A DNA stretch of 64,000 bases from contig WOYE01000008.1 of assembly GCA_009740415.1 (NCBI GenBank), positions 1 through 64,000 on the forward strand, read 5' to 3'. Shown one piece after another: positions 8,667 to 17,700 of the stretch. This stretch comes from Planococcaceae bacterium Storch 2/2-2. Lineage in GTDB: Bacteria > Bacillota > Bacilli > Bacillales_A > Planococcaceae. Both the position numbers and the translations under genes were made by a program. The notes under the pieces are model-generated. The model saw nothing but the letters and a program-made list of their open reading frames with translations, did not search any database and was not told the DNA's origin. Each line of letters opens with the position of its first letter. The first letter of the stretch is position 1.

Positions 8667-8957
8667 TCATCCTCCGCTTACGAGACGTTCCACCGTATGA
8701 TGCGCTTCGTATTCAACATGTAAACATTCCGTCGCAATCGTTAAGTTAATATGTGACATTTCTTCATAGCCTTGTTGCATCTTTTTTCTAAACAATCGTA
8801 CTTCTTTTTCACACGTAGAAATCTGACGCTTCCTTGGCTCTGTTGAATCATTCAATCGTTCATCTGTACGATGGGCGACTCCATTTTGTTGACTCTTTGA
8901 CGAGCTCATTCGTGACATATGCTCTGTTCGCTCATCTTCTTCTAAACGTTCATACAA
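8667..8957 (-). CDS. ndoAI: EndoAI-like antitoxin with a divergent N-terminus
   Basis: A 96-residue antitoxin of the EndoA pair, identified by position and by its C-terminus: [18 protein letters not shown] and the end [10 protein letters not shown]-like [12 protein letters not shown] match the toxin-binding tail of B. subtilis EndoAI. The N-terminal 55 residues do not show the ribbon-helix-helix pattern expected of this family (strand, then helix with LPE and S-R-N/S motifs) and are instead polar and charged. The start is probably TTG at 8957, 8 nt after GGAGG; a GTG at 8966 overlaps the SD. Confidence 0.8.
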   Translation of the reverse strand: MYERLEEDERTEHMSRMSSSKSQQNGVAHRTDERLNDSTEPRKRQISTCEKEVRLFRKKMQQGYEEMSHINLTIATECLHVEYEAHHTVERLVSGG

Positions 8958-9040
8958 CCTAAGCACCTCCGAAAAGTCGGCTCATTCATTTCCTTTACTT
9001 GCCATCGTACCATGAATGCGCCTTCTTTTGTAGAGTGCTT

Positions 9041-10171
9041 TTATGATTGTTTCACGCGACGGTGCATTCTCGGGCTAAGGGACGTACAAATTTCGTACGG
9101 AATCGTTCCGAGACGATTCGCCCACTCTTCTACTGTCACTTCTTCTCCACTTGTCTCACTTTTACCGATCAAAATGACAGGCTCCCCTGGTGAAACGGGC
9201 TCGTCTAAACGAACGAGACATTGGTCCATACAAATCGTCCCAATGATCGGCTGCCGTTTTCCTCGGATGAGGACGTCTTGCCCAGTGAGCGCACGACGTA
9301 ATCCGTCTGCGTAACCGATCGGCAACGTGGCGACCCATTCATCTTTCGGTGCGACATACTTTGCGCCGTAACTGACCGACTCCCCTTTTTTCAATAAGCT
9401 CACTCGCGTCACTTCCGTTCGAACAGTCAATGCACGCTCTAACGAAAATGGCAATTGGGCAGCGACGTGAGGTGCGACCGGAATGCCATATAAATGAAAG
9501 CCGACACGTACCGCATCATACGTAACGTCTTCATACAAACTGGCAGCTGCACTGTTCGCCGCATGAAGCATGCGTGGACGCTCCGATAATGCAGCGACTA
9601 ACGTTTCAAATCGTTCTTTTTGCACAGCCGTCATCGTATCATCCATTTCATCCGCACAAGCAAAATGTGTAAATGCTCCTTCGAGCGAGAACGCACTTTG
9701 ATCCATGAGAAACTCCACTCGCTTCACATCTTCGATCGTCTCCACTCCGATTCGATGCATCCCACTATCGATTTTCAAATGAACGGTAATCGGTTCGTCG
9801 CGGTATGTTTCTACAGCACGTTCCAACCAATCAACTGAAGGGATCGTTAACGTAATGCGATATTTTGCCGCTTTCGGGATAAACGTCACCGGTACGGGCC
9901 CTAATATTAAAATAGGGATTTCTTGATGACGCTTTCTCATTTGCAACGCTTCCTCGCCCGTTGCGACTGCAATCATCGAAGCGCCCGCTTCAATGGCTGC
10001 CTCTGCGACGATCGCACTTCCATGTCCGTATCCGTTCGCTTTAACGACCGCGATCAAGTCGACATCATCTCGGAACCGTTCTTTCATTCGTCTCGCGTTG
10101 TTTCGTATCGCTGCTTGATCGACTTCTACGATCGTCGGGCGAAGTCCTTCACGACTTTCTATCATGTTCAT
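9041..10171 (-). CDS. alr: alanine racemase
   Basis: A 376-residue fold-type III PLP enzyme that makes D-alanine for peptidoglycan. The PLP lysine is K44 in AVVKANGYGHG, the second catalytic residue is the tyrosine of VSYGAKY, and HLKIDSGMHRIG is typical. The start overlaps the acpS stop by ATGA; a second ATG two codons later has slightly better SD spacing. The gene feeds ddl and murF at 25882-28325. Confidence 0.96.
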   Translation of the reverse strand: MNMIESREGLRPTIVEVDQAAIRNNARRMKERFRDDVDLIAVVKANGYGHGSAIVAEAAIEAGASMIAVATGEEALQMRKRHQEIPILILGPVPVTFIPKAAKYRITLTIPSVDWLERAVETYRDEPITVHLKIDSGMHRIGVETIEDVKRVEFLMDQSAFSLEGAFTHFACADEMDDTMTAVQKERFETLVAALSERPRMLHAANSAAASLYEDVTYDAVRVGFHLYGIPVAPHVAAQLPFSLERALTVRTEVTRVSLLKKGESVSYGAKYVAPKDEWVATLPIGYADGLRRALTGQDVLIRGKRQPIIGTICMDQCLVRLDEPVSPGEPVILIGKSETSGEEVTVEEWANRLGTIPYEICTSLSPRMHRRVKQS

Positions 10172-10545
10172 TCATCCTTCCAGCAAGCCGGCCACTCGAT
10201 CAATACGACTTGTGCGGCTGCTACTTGCTCTGTATGTGTAATCGAAACGAATCCTGCCACGTCCTCTTCTGAAAATCGAAGGAATGGACGGCCGGACGCA
10301 TCGTTTAAAACTTCAATTTGTTGAAACGTGCACTTTGCACCAATACCTGTTCCTAACGCTTTTGAAAAAGCTTCTTTCGCTGCAAAACGTCCCGCTAAAA
10401 ACTCGAGACGACGCCTACTTTGAAGCGACTCATACTTCGATTGTTCACCCGGTGTTAAAATACGCAACCGAAACGCGTCACTCCGTTCGTCGAGTCGTTG
10501 AATACGTTCCAATTCAACGAGATCTAATCCGATTCCTACGACCAT
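10168..10545 (-). CDS. acpS: holo-[acyl-carrier-protein] synthase
   Basis: A 125-residue AcpS that transfers 4'-phosphopantetheine from CoA to apo-ACP. The magnesium ligands are D8 in GIGLDLVEL and E58 in GRFAAKEAFSKALGTG. It begins at an ATG after AAAGGA and overlaps alr. In B. subtilis a lipoprotein gene (ydcC) lies between acpS and alr; it is absent here. Confidence 0.96.
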   Translation of the reverse strand: MVVGIGLDLVELERIQRLDERSDAFRLRILTPGEQSKYESLQSRRRLEFLAGRFAAKEAFSKALGTGIGAKCTFQQIEVLNDASGRPFLRFSEEDVAGFVSITHTEQVAAAQVVLIEWPACWKDE

Positions 10546-10580
10546 AATTGATCTTCCTTTCTAAAATAGCGCAAAGACCG

Positions 10581-10604
10581 TATAATATGAAGTATCAAAT
10601 TGAG
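10581..10604 (+). promoter_or_regulatory. -10 element of the rhomboid gene
   Basis: A perfect TATAAT at 10581-10586 lies 27 bp before the rhomboid ATG at 10613, with ribosome site GAGGTG between them. No convincing -35 is seen. The divergent acpS start lies 36 bp to the left. Confidence 0.5.
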
Positions 10605-10612
10605 GTGACTTT

Positions 10613-11218
10613 ATGTTTATACGAAGAGAAAGTTTTTCTGAATACATCCGTCTCTATCCTGTAACGACGGTACTCATTGCACTAAACATTTTACTCTATC
10701 TGACGCGATTCATTCCGTCGCTCGGCGACTTCATTTTATCCGAAGGAATCGGATACAATTTATTCGTCGCACAAGGCGAATGGTGGCGACTCGTTACGCC
10801 GATGTTCCTCCACGCCGACTTCATGCACTTGCTCATGAATATGTTTTCTCTATTCATTTTAGGTCCGGACCTTGAAAAAATCGCTGGAAAGGCACGATTT
10901 TTCACGATTTTCTTCTTATCAGGTATTTTTGCGAACCTCGTCACTTATTTCGTTCAAGGCGTGACGTACGGTCCTCACCTCGGTGCAAGCGGTGCGATTT
11001 TCGGTCTATTCGGAGCATTTCTCGCGCTCTATTACTATACGCGCGATGCGATGCCTGAGTTGCGTCAAATCATTTTACCGATGACGGTGATCGGGATCGT
11101 TCTCACTTTTTTAACACCGAACATTAACGTAACCGCACACCTCGGTGGACTCGTCGGCGGATTTTTAATCGGCCTTCCATACTTTCATCCGAAACGGTTG
11201 AACGAGTGGAGAAAATGA
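10613..11218 (+). CDS. ydcA: rhomboid intramembrane serine protease
   Basis: A 201-residue polytopic protein with six predicted membrane segments. The rhomboid catalytic dyad is visible: S126 in GASGAIFG and H176 in TAHLGG, with H72 and N76 in the HLLMN motif. Rhomboids cleave membrane proteins within or next to transmembrane helices; the substrate here is unknown. The gene is divergent from acpS, as ydcA is in B. subtilis. It ends at a bidirectional terminator shared with the convergent ydbT. Confidence 0.93.
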   Translation: MFIRRESFSEYIRLYPVTTVLIALNILLYLTRFIPSLGDFILSEGIGYNLFVAQGEWWRLVTPMFLHADFMHLLMNMFSLFILGPDLEKIAGKARFFTIFFLSGIFANLVTYFVQGVTYGPHLGASGAIFGLFGAFLALYYYTRDAMPELRQIILPMTVIGIVLTFLTPNINVTAHLGGLVGGFLIGLPYFHPKRLNEWRK

Positions 11219-11222
11219 TACG

Positions 11223-11277
11223 AAAAAGAGCTCGTCGTGCGCTCATTCAACCGAATGAGACGCATCGAGCTCTTTTT
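11223..11277. terminator. bidirectional terminator between rhomboid and ydbT
   Basis: AAAAAGAGCTCG and CGAGCTCTTTTT flank an inner CTCATTC-AACC-GAATGAG hairpin. It carries U-runs in both directions and overlaps the last codons of ydbT. Confidence 0.88.
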
Positions 11278-12793
11278 GTATAGTGGGTGAATGATCGTAC
11301 CATTCGAACAGCCGCTCACCTTCTTCATGATCGATAAACGGTGCTTGCGCAACGGTCGCGAACATACCTGACTTAATGTACACTTCTAACGTTCCAATCT
11401 CTTTTCGGCCGTGAAAATAACTTTGACGCCACGTCATCGATTGAATCCGATGCTTTTGAACGTACATCGTTCGTAACGTTAGCGATCGTGTTCGCAAAAT
11501 GAGTTGTTGATCCACAATATCGTACCCGGCGCTTCGGTGTTGCCACCAACCGTATGCGATGTTGAGTGGGACGAGCAATAACGTCAACAAACCGTACGGG
11601 TAAAAGTAATAACTCATTCCAACGATGACGGGAAGAATCCAGACGTATCGCAAACGTCGGAAGAAATGACGCCCCCGTTTCGGCATTTTTCGCGTCGGTT
11701 CGTCGAATGTGTAACCCGGAATGATGCGACGAAGCGGTTCGTATACGTCTTTTTTACGAACGAGCGGAAAAAGATTCAACCGTTCTCCATCCCCTACACC
11801 ACCTGCACTATGCAACGTCACCGTACAAAGTCCAAACAATTGACGAAATGGATTTTCAACAAGTTCCACACTTTGCACACGTTTCAACGGGACTGTGACA
11901 CGTTTCTTTTCGATTAACCCTCGTGTAATAAAAATATTTTCGCCATCCGTCTTCACTTCAAACCGTGCGTACGATAAAAAGGTCCATCCGACAGAAAGCA
12001 ACCAAGCGATTAATAAAATGACGCCGATGACGAGGACGACAAACGTAATCCCGGATTGAATGAACTCCCGCATTTGAAAGGCGAGCCACTCCAACGGAAT
12101 CAAATCGCTAAACTGTGAAAAGAATAACAATAAACCGGATAAAATGACGCCGATTCCACCCGATGTCGTCGCTAAAATGAGTAAATCTTTCGAGCTCATT
12201 TTAAAGACGGAACGAGGTGCTTCTCTCTTCTTCTCTACCACCCGTTCTTCCTGTAAAGAAGGCATCTCTTCATACATCCCGTCTTCCGTGAGACGTGCCA
12301 ACTGCGGTTGAACGATCACTTTTTTCTTACCTTCTCGTACGATCACTTCGATCGCATGTGCGGCTTCTTTCGAGACGGCCGCTAAAGAAGCTTCGGCTTC
12401 ACCACTCCCGCTCGCTGTCTCAATATTAATTTTTACAAGCCCGAGCGGTCGATGAAAAATCGACTCAGTAAAATCTAAACTTTGAATCCGCTCAAACGGA
12501 ATGTACCGCTTTTTTCGAACGAACAAACCGTATTCCATCCGTAACTCGTCATCTTCGAACCAATAGACGAACCGTTTCCACCGGATGTAACTCGTAAGGA
12601 ACGATACGAATAAAAGCGCCGTGAAAAAGAAAAGCATAATTAAAATCGGGATGATCGATTGCTTCACACCATCGCGCATCATATTAATTCCGAACAGTAG
12701 CGCAACAGGGAATATGACATCTTTTAACGTCTGCAACGCCCCGATTCCGATCATGACCCAATGCAACTGATACCGCTCTTTTGAATCATACAT
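11243..12793 (-). CDS. ydbT: YdbT-like membrane protein with repeated bPH2 domains
   Basis: A 516-residue membrane protein of the YdbT family. Three bacterial PH-like (bPH2) segments alternate with paired membrane helices. Each begins with a motif such as MEYGLFVRKKRYIPFERIQSL, ITRGLIEKKRVTVPLKRVQSV or LRTRSLTLRTMYVQKHRIQSM. YdbS/YdbT of B. subtilis have been linked to resistance to a bacteriocin; the biochemical role is unclear. It overlaps ydbS by 8 bp. Confidence 0.9.
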   Translation of the reverse strand: MYDSKERYQLHWVMIGIGALQTLKDVIFPVALLFGINMMRDGVKQSIIPILIMLFFFTALLFVSFLTSYIRWKRFVYWFEDDELRMEYGLFVRKKRYIPFERIQSLDFTESIFHRPLGLVKINIETASGSGEAEASLAAVSKEAAHAIEVIVREGKKKVIVQPQLARLTEDGMYEEMPSLQEERVVEKKREAPRSVFKMSSKDLLILATTSGGIGVILSGLLLFFSQFSDLIPLEWLAFQMREFIQSGITFVVLVIGVILLIAWLLSVGWTFLSYARFEVKTDGENIFITRGLIEKKRVTVPLKRVQSVELVENPFRQLFGLCTVTLHSAGGVGDGERLNLFPLVRKKDVYEPLRRIIPGYTFDEPTRKMPKRGRHFFRRLRYVWILPVIVGMSYYFYPYGLLTLLLVPLNIAYGWWQHRSAGYDIVDQQLILRTRSLTLRTMYVQKHRIQSMTWRQSYFHGRKEIGTLEVYIKSGMFATVAQAPFIDHEEGERLFEWYDHSPTIQKELDASHSVE

Positions 12794-13265
12794 CGTCTTC
12801 CGCCACCCTTGCTAATTCAGAAATTTGGCGACGTAACGTATCTGCTTCCTCGATCGGAATTGCAGGAATCGCATGAACGGTCGCCGCTGTTGAAATCGTT
12901 AAAACAGCGAGGCCGTACTTCCGCAACAAAGGGCCTTGTGTCGTGTCGACGTGTTGCACACGAACCATCGGAATGAGCGTACGCTTCACGATAAACAAAC
13001 CGTGTTGCAACTCAATCTCTGCTTCACGAACTTCATAACGCCAGCGGTTCCATCGGATTTTCGGAAAAAGATAAATGAATAAAAAAGCGAAAAGTACAAC
13101 GCTTGCACCGAGTGCAACGTTCGACCATGCTGGAAAATCGAGCCACTTGAAAAGTTGATACAAACCAATTGCCAATCCAACTACGACAAGTGTTTGCATC
13201 GTGCCGTACCATCTCCACACGGTCAATCCTTTTGTCGATATGCGAGTTGTTGGAACCGTACGCAT
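12786..13265 (-). CDS. ydbS: YdbS-like bPH2 membrane protein
   Basis: A 159-residue protein with two N-terminal membrane helices and one bPH2 domain (LQHGLFIVKRTLIPMVRVQHVD). It is the small partner of ydbT and shares its domain type. ATG at 13265, preceded by GGAGGG, is preferred to an upstream ATG lacking a ribosome site. A near-consensus promoter lies just upstream. Confidence 0.88.
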   Translation of the reverse strand: MRTVPTTRISTKGLTVWRWYGTMQTLVVVGLAIGLYQLFKWLDFPAWSNVALGASVVLFAFLFIYLFPKIRWNRWRYEVREAEIELQHGLFIVKRTLIPMVRVQHVDTTQGPLLRKYGLAVLTISTAATVHAIPAIPIEEADTLRRQISELARVAEDDV

Positions 13266-13299
13266 GATGAGCCCTCCTTCTATACAATCATTTCGTATC

Positions 13300-13328
13300 A
13301 TTATACCATCGCAAAGAAGGCATGTCAC
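13300..13328 (-). promoter_or_regulatory. sigma-A promoter of ydbS-ydbT
   Basis: The minus strand has GTGACA (13323-13328), a 17-bp spacer and TATAAT (13300-13305), 35 bp before the ydbS start. Confidence 0.8.
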
Positions 13329-13360
13329 ATCGGCTGAAAGGTTTTGACCGTTCTTTAACT

Positions 13361-13389
13361 TTGAATATTTGTCGTCGATGTAGTATAAA
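13361..13389 (+). promoter_or_regulatory. promoter of the SARP-type regulator gene
   Basis: TTGAAT (13361-13366), a 17-bp spacer and TATAAA (13384-13389) precede the regulator ATG at 13427. It is divergent from the ydbS promoter. Confidence 0.65.
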
Positions 13390-13426
13390 GAATCTAAAAT
13401 TACTTTAGAAGAAAGGAGTGTTATTC

Positions 13427-14515
13427 ATGTTACGTGTACTCATTGTTGATGACGAACCTCTCGCCTTACGCATTTTAGAAAACAAACTCGAGTCTTTTCC
13501 AGAAGTTCACATCGTCGGGACGACGACAAAATTTTCAGACGTTCTTCCTCTCGTCGAACGTACGAAACCAGACGTCGTTTTTTTAGACATCAATTTAGGA
13601 ACTGTCTCAGGACTCGACATCGCCGAAATTATTTACACGCGGTACGACCACATTCAGATCGTGTTCGTCACGGCATATTCAAAGTTTGCCATTGAAGCAT
13701 TCGAGCTCAATGCGATCGACTATTTACTGAAGCCTGTTTCTACGAGCCGTTTGAAAAAAACACTCGCTCGATTAGAAAATAGACGAACTGTACCAAAAAT
13801 ACATACGACGCTTTATTTAGAAGTGTTCCGAACGGGAAATTTATTTTGCCCGGATGGAGTGCCCTTTACATTTCGAACAAAAAAAGTAGCGGAACTCTTT
13901 TTCTTTTTATGGCATCAAGACCAAAAACGAGCGACACGTGATGAGATTTTAGCACAATTGTGGCCGACACTCGATGAAGAGCGCGGCGCGACTCTCATGC
14001 ACTCAACGATTTATCAACTTCGAAAAACATTGCAGCAAAAAGGTTTTAAAAAACCGATTCCTTTAGAAAATCAAAAATATCGTTTAAATGTACCGTTAAC
14101 GAGCGATTTAGAAAAATGGGAAACCTGTTTAGAGAAACCGCCGACCGATGAAACCGTACAAGAAGCACTTTCTCTATACCGTGGACATTACTTTGAAATG
14201 GAAGCGTTCTCGTGGGCACATTTCCGAATGGAACAGATCAAGATGAAATGGTCCAACTACTTATTCAGTTTGTTAGAAAAACCCCTTCATCCACAAACGA
14301 TGGAACGCATTATTTTATGGGGCCGTCACAACGAACGCCTCGATGAAAAATGGGGCATTGCGCTCATCGATTACTTCGGAAAACGGGAGCAAACGCATCA
14401 ACTCATCACCTATTACGAACTCGTTAAAAAAGCTTGGAGTGACGAACTCGGTTTAGATGTACCACAAGCGATTACCGATCGGTACAATGCATTTCTATTT
14501 CCTACGATTTCATAA
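13427..14515 (+). CDS. response regulator with SARP-like output (REC-wHTH-BTAD)
   Basis: A 362-residue regulator. The receiver domain (about 1-120) keeps the acidic pair DDE, phospho-aspartate in VVFLDINLG, threonine in FVTAYS and lysine in YLLKPVS. A winged-helix segment follows (about 130-210: FRTKKVAELFFFLWHQD, TLMHSTIYQLRKTL), then an alpha-helical BTAD-like domain to the C-terminus. This architecture is typical of SARP-type response regulators. No histidine kinase gene lies nearby. ATG at 13427 has AAAGGAG 8 nt upstream. It is convergent with the giant adhesin gene; a regulatory link to it is only a guess. Confidence 0.85.
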   Translation: MLRVLIVDDEPLALRILENKLESFPEVHIVGTTTKFSDVLPLVERTKPDVVFLDINLGTVSGLDIAEIIYTRYDHIQIVFVTAYSKFAIEAFELNAIDYLLKPVSTSRLKKTLARLENRRTVPKIHTTLYLEVFRTGNLFCPDGVPFTFRTKKVAELFFFLWHQDQKRATRDEILAQLWPTLDEERGATLMHSTIYQLRKTLQQKGFKKPIPLENQKYRLNVPLTSDLEKWETCLEKPPTDETVQEALSLYRGHYFEMEAFSWAHFRMEQIKMKWSNYLFSLLEKPLHPQTMERIILWGRHNERLDEKWGIALIDYFGKREQTHQLITYYELVKKAWSDELGLDVPQAITDRYNAFLFPTIS

Positions 14516-14552
14516 CCCTTTCTTTAACCCTCTTCCTATTAACTTAAAGAGT

Positions 14553-14593
14553 GATCAAATGTGCAGCTATTTCGCTGACCATTTGATCTTTTT
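14553..14593 (+). terminator. terminator of the SARP-type regulator gene
   Basis: GATCAAATG (14553) pairs with CATTTGATC (14580-14588), with an inner CAGC/GCTG stem, followed by five Ts. Confidence 0.85.
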
Positions 14594-14624
14594 ACGTTAC
14601 ACGTCCATTTCCTTTCCACCGTAC

Positions 14625-14664
14625 AAAAAAGAAGCGCCTGAGCAAACAATGCTCAAGCACTTCT
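14625..14664 (-). terminator. terminator of the adhesin gene
   Basis: On the minus strand GAAGTGCTTGAGC pairs with GCTCAGGCGCTTC across TTGTT-type loop bases and is followed by six Us. It begins about 45 bp after the adhesin stop codon. Confidence 0.85.
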
Positions 14665-14709
14665 TACAATCCTAAACCTATCCATTCATTTCAAATGGAT
14701 CGAGGCGAT

Positions 14710-17700
14710 TTATTCTCGTCCTTCTTTTCGTCGATTTCGGAATAATAACCATCCGCCGAATGCTACGAATAATGTACCGAATCCAATAATCGCAATGAAT
14801 TGTCCTTCCCCTGTTTGAGGAAGTTTAGAACCTTTCGAATCGGTTGGATTGCTTTCTTTTTGAACAGGCTTGCCAGGAGTTGCTGGTCCTGGTGGAGTTG
14901 GTTTTCCTACGTTACCATCACCTTCAGGTTTTGCAGGTTTTCCGTTCTCCCCTTCTTCTGGTGTTTCTTCAGGATCTGTTGGCTTACCTGTTCCGCCTTC
15001 TCCCGGTGTTTCTTCAGGATCTGTTGGGTCGACTGTTCCATCTTCTCCTGGTGTTTCTTCAGGATCTGTTGGGTCGACTGTTCCATCTTCTCCTGGTGTT
15101 TCTTCTGGATCTGTTGGGTCGACTGTTCCATCTTCTCCTGGTGTTTCTTCAGGATCTGTTGGGTCGACTGTTCCATCTTCTCCTGGTGTTTCTTCTGGAT
15201 CCGTTGGGTCAGTACCTGGTGCTTCTGGTTCAGTCGATCCACCGCCGCCTCCACCGGATGGACGTTTTTTGTTCGTTACAACTAATGCAGACTCTTCATG
15301 TTCCACAACTTTGAAAGGTTGCGCTTTACGGTTCAATTGATATCCCTTCGGCGCTCTTCGCTCCACGAAGTAATACTCACCTTCCTCTAAATCAGTAACG
15401 ACAATCGTTCCATTTTCATCTGTAATAAACGTTTGAGTTGAACCGTTCATGATGAGTTCATCTGATCCGTTCTCTACTTTTTTGTAAAGTTCAAACTCAG
15501 CACCTTCTAACGTACGTGATTCATTTTTATGATCCACTTTCGTTAAAGTTACTTTTGTTTGACCTGAGTCATTTGAACCTTCTTTCTGAATATCAAGTTC
15601 GGTTCCACACTCTTCATATTCAACTTCAATTTCACCAACTTCGTTACCCTCTTGATCTGTCACCGTATATTTACCTTCTGGTAACTTCTCACGATCGATG
15701 ACAATTTTTCCGTTCTCATCGGTCGTTGCAGTGACGGTCGTTTTGCCGTCTTCCGATTCAAACGTATACGCTGTATCTTTTTCAACAGGCTTGCCATCTT
15801 CTTTTACCGTCACTGTGAAATCTTCACAACGGTCACTACCTTCTGGGTCAGTTGGTGTCGTTGGCTCTTCTGGATCTTTTGGATCCTCACCACCACCGCC
15901 GCCTCCACCTGATGAATCTTCTTCGTTCGCTACTTTCACTTGGCCCGTCGGATTGCCGTCTTCAAAGAGAACAGGTTGTTTCTCTTTTGTTAATTGGTAA
16001 CCTTTCGGTGCTTTCGTTTCAACAAAGTAGTACTCATCTTGTGCTAAATCAGTAACGACAATCGTTCCGTGTTCATCGGTCGTATAAGTGCCAACTTTTT
16101 CACCCGCTTGAGTGAATAAATCAAATGTTGCACCTGCTAAACGTTTATTTTCATCGTTCGCATCATACTTCACTAATGTGACAGAAACTGTATCATCCGC
16201 TGGCTTTTTCGTAACGTCGAGCTCTGTTCCACACTCTTCATATTCAACCACGATCTCGCCAACTTTGTTTCCATCTTTGTCCGTTACGGTGTACTTACCT
16301 TCTGGTAACTCTTCACGGTCGATGACGATTTTACCGTTCTCATCTGTTTTCTCTGTAACTTTCATTTTACCGTCTTCAGATTCAAACGTATACTCTGTAT
16401 CTTTTGCAACCGGTTTACCGTCTTCTTTCACCGTCACTGTGAAATCTTCACATTGCTCAGGAGTCTCTGGATCGGTTGGCTTCGTTGGATCTTCAGGGTC
16501 AGTTGGTGGCGTACCGCCTCCACCGCCGCCTGGCTCTTCAGTCGTAATATCGAGTTCTGTTCCACACTCGTCATATTCAACCACGATCTCGCCAACTTTG
16601 TTTCCATCTTTGTCCGTTACGGTGTACTTACCTTCTGGTAACTTTTCACGGTCGATGACGATTTTACCGTTCTCATCTGTTTTCTCTGTAACTTTCGTTT
16701 TACCGTCTTCAGATTCAAACGTATACTCTGTATCTTTTGCAACCGGTTTACCGTCTTCTTTCACCGTCACTGTGAAATCTTCACATTGCTCAGGAGTCTC
16801 TGGATCGGTTGGCTTCGTTGGATCTTCAGGGTCAGTTGGTGGCGTACCGCCTCCACCGCCGCCTGGCTCTTCAGTCGTAATGTCGAGTTCTGTTCCACAC
16901 TCTTCATATTCAACCTCAATCTCGCCAACTTTGTTGCCATCTTTATCCGTTACCGTATATTTTCCTTCTGGTAACTTCTCACGGTCAATCGTAATTGTGC
17001 CGTTCTCATCGGTTTTCTCAGTAACTTTCGTTTTACCGTCTTCTGATTCAAACGTATACTCTGTATCTTTTTCAACCGGTTTACCGTCTTCTTTCACCGT
17101 CACTGTGAAATTCTCACACTGTTTTTCGTTTTTAACAGTCACGCGTAAGTTGTTCACATGGTGCTTTTCAGTCGATAACTGATAACCTTCTGGTGCTTTC
17201 GTTTCAACGAAGTAGTAATCGTCTTTCGGTAACCCGTTAATGAGAATTTTTCCGTTCTCATCGGTCGTATGTTTACCTTGTGACTGTCCAGCTGCGTTGA
17301 ATAACTCAAATTCCGCACCTTCTAACGGAATGCTAGCATCCGCTGCATCTACCTTTTCTAACAACACTTGTTGAACGACTGGTAAAGGTGCTGTTTCTTT
17401 CTCGTTTTTCACAACGAGTGTTCCATCATCACTTACATGTTTCGGTGTCTCGTCAAGGACGTAACCTTTTGGTGCTTGTACTTCTACGAAGTAATAATCA
17501 CCTTTTTCTAAATCCGCTACGGTGATCGTACCGTTTTCATCCGTTACGAACGTCTCGGATTCACCATTTTTAACGAGTACACCTTCACCTTCTGCAACGA
17601 CTTGATACAACTTAAATGTTGCACCTGGAAGTACGTTCTCTTCATCTTTTGCATCGACTTTCGTAAGTTTTACCGTCATCGTCTCTGGCGTTGGAGTCGG

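Noticed and set aside
14944-15213. Regular repeats that might be a CRISPR array.
   Set aside because: Units are contiguous 45-bp coding repeats without spacers and stay in the adhesin reading frame.
14800-15340. Several overlapping open frames of 115-161 codons on both strands opposite the adhesin stalk.
   Set aside because: They are repeat-driven shadows of the 45-bp stalk repeats and Gly-rich linkers, with no ribosome sites.
16112-17182. A 356-codon plus-strand open frame rich in Ser, Val and Phe.
   Set aside because: It is the antisense of the duplicated cysteine modules; its length reflects repeat structure and codon bias, and it has no promoter or SD.
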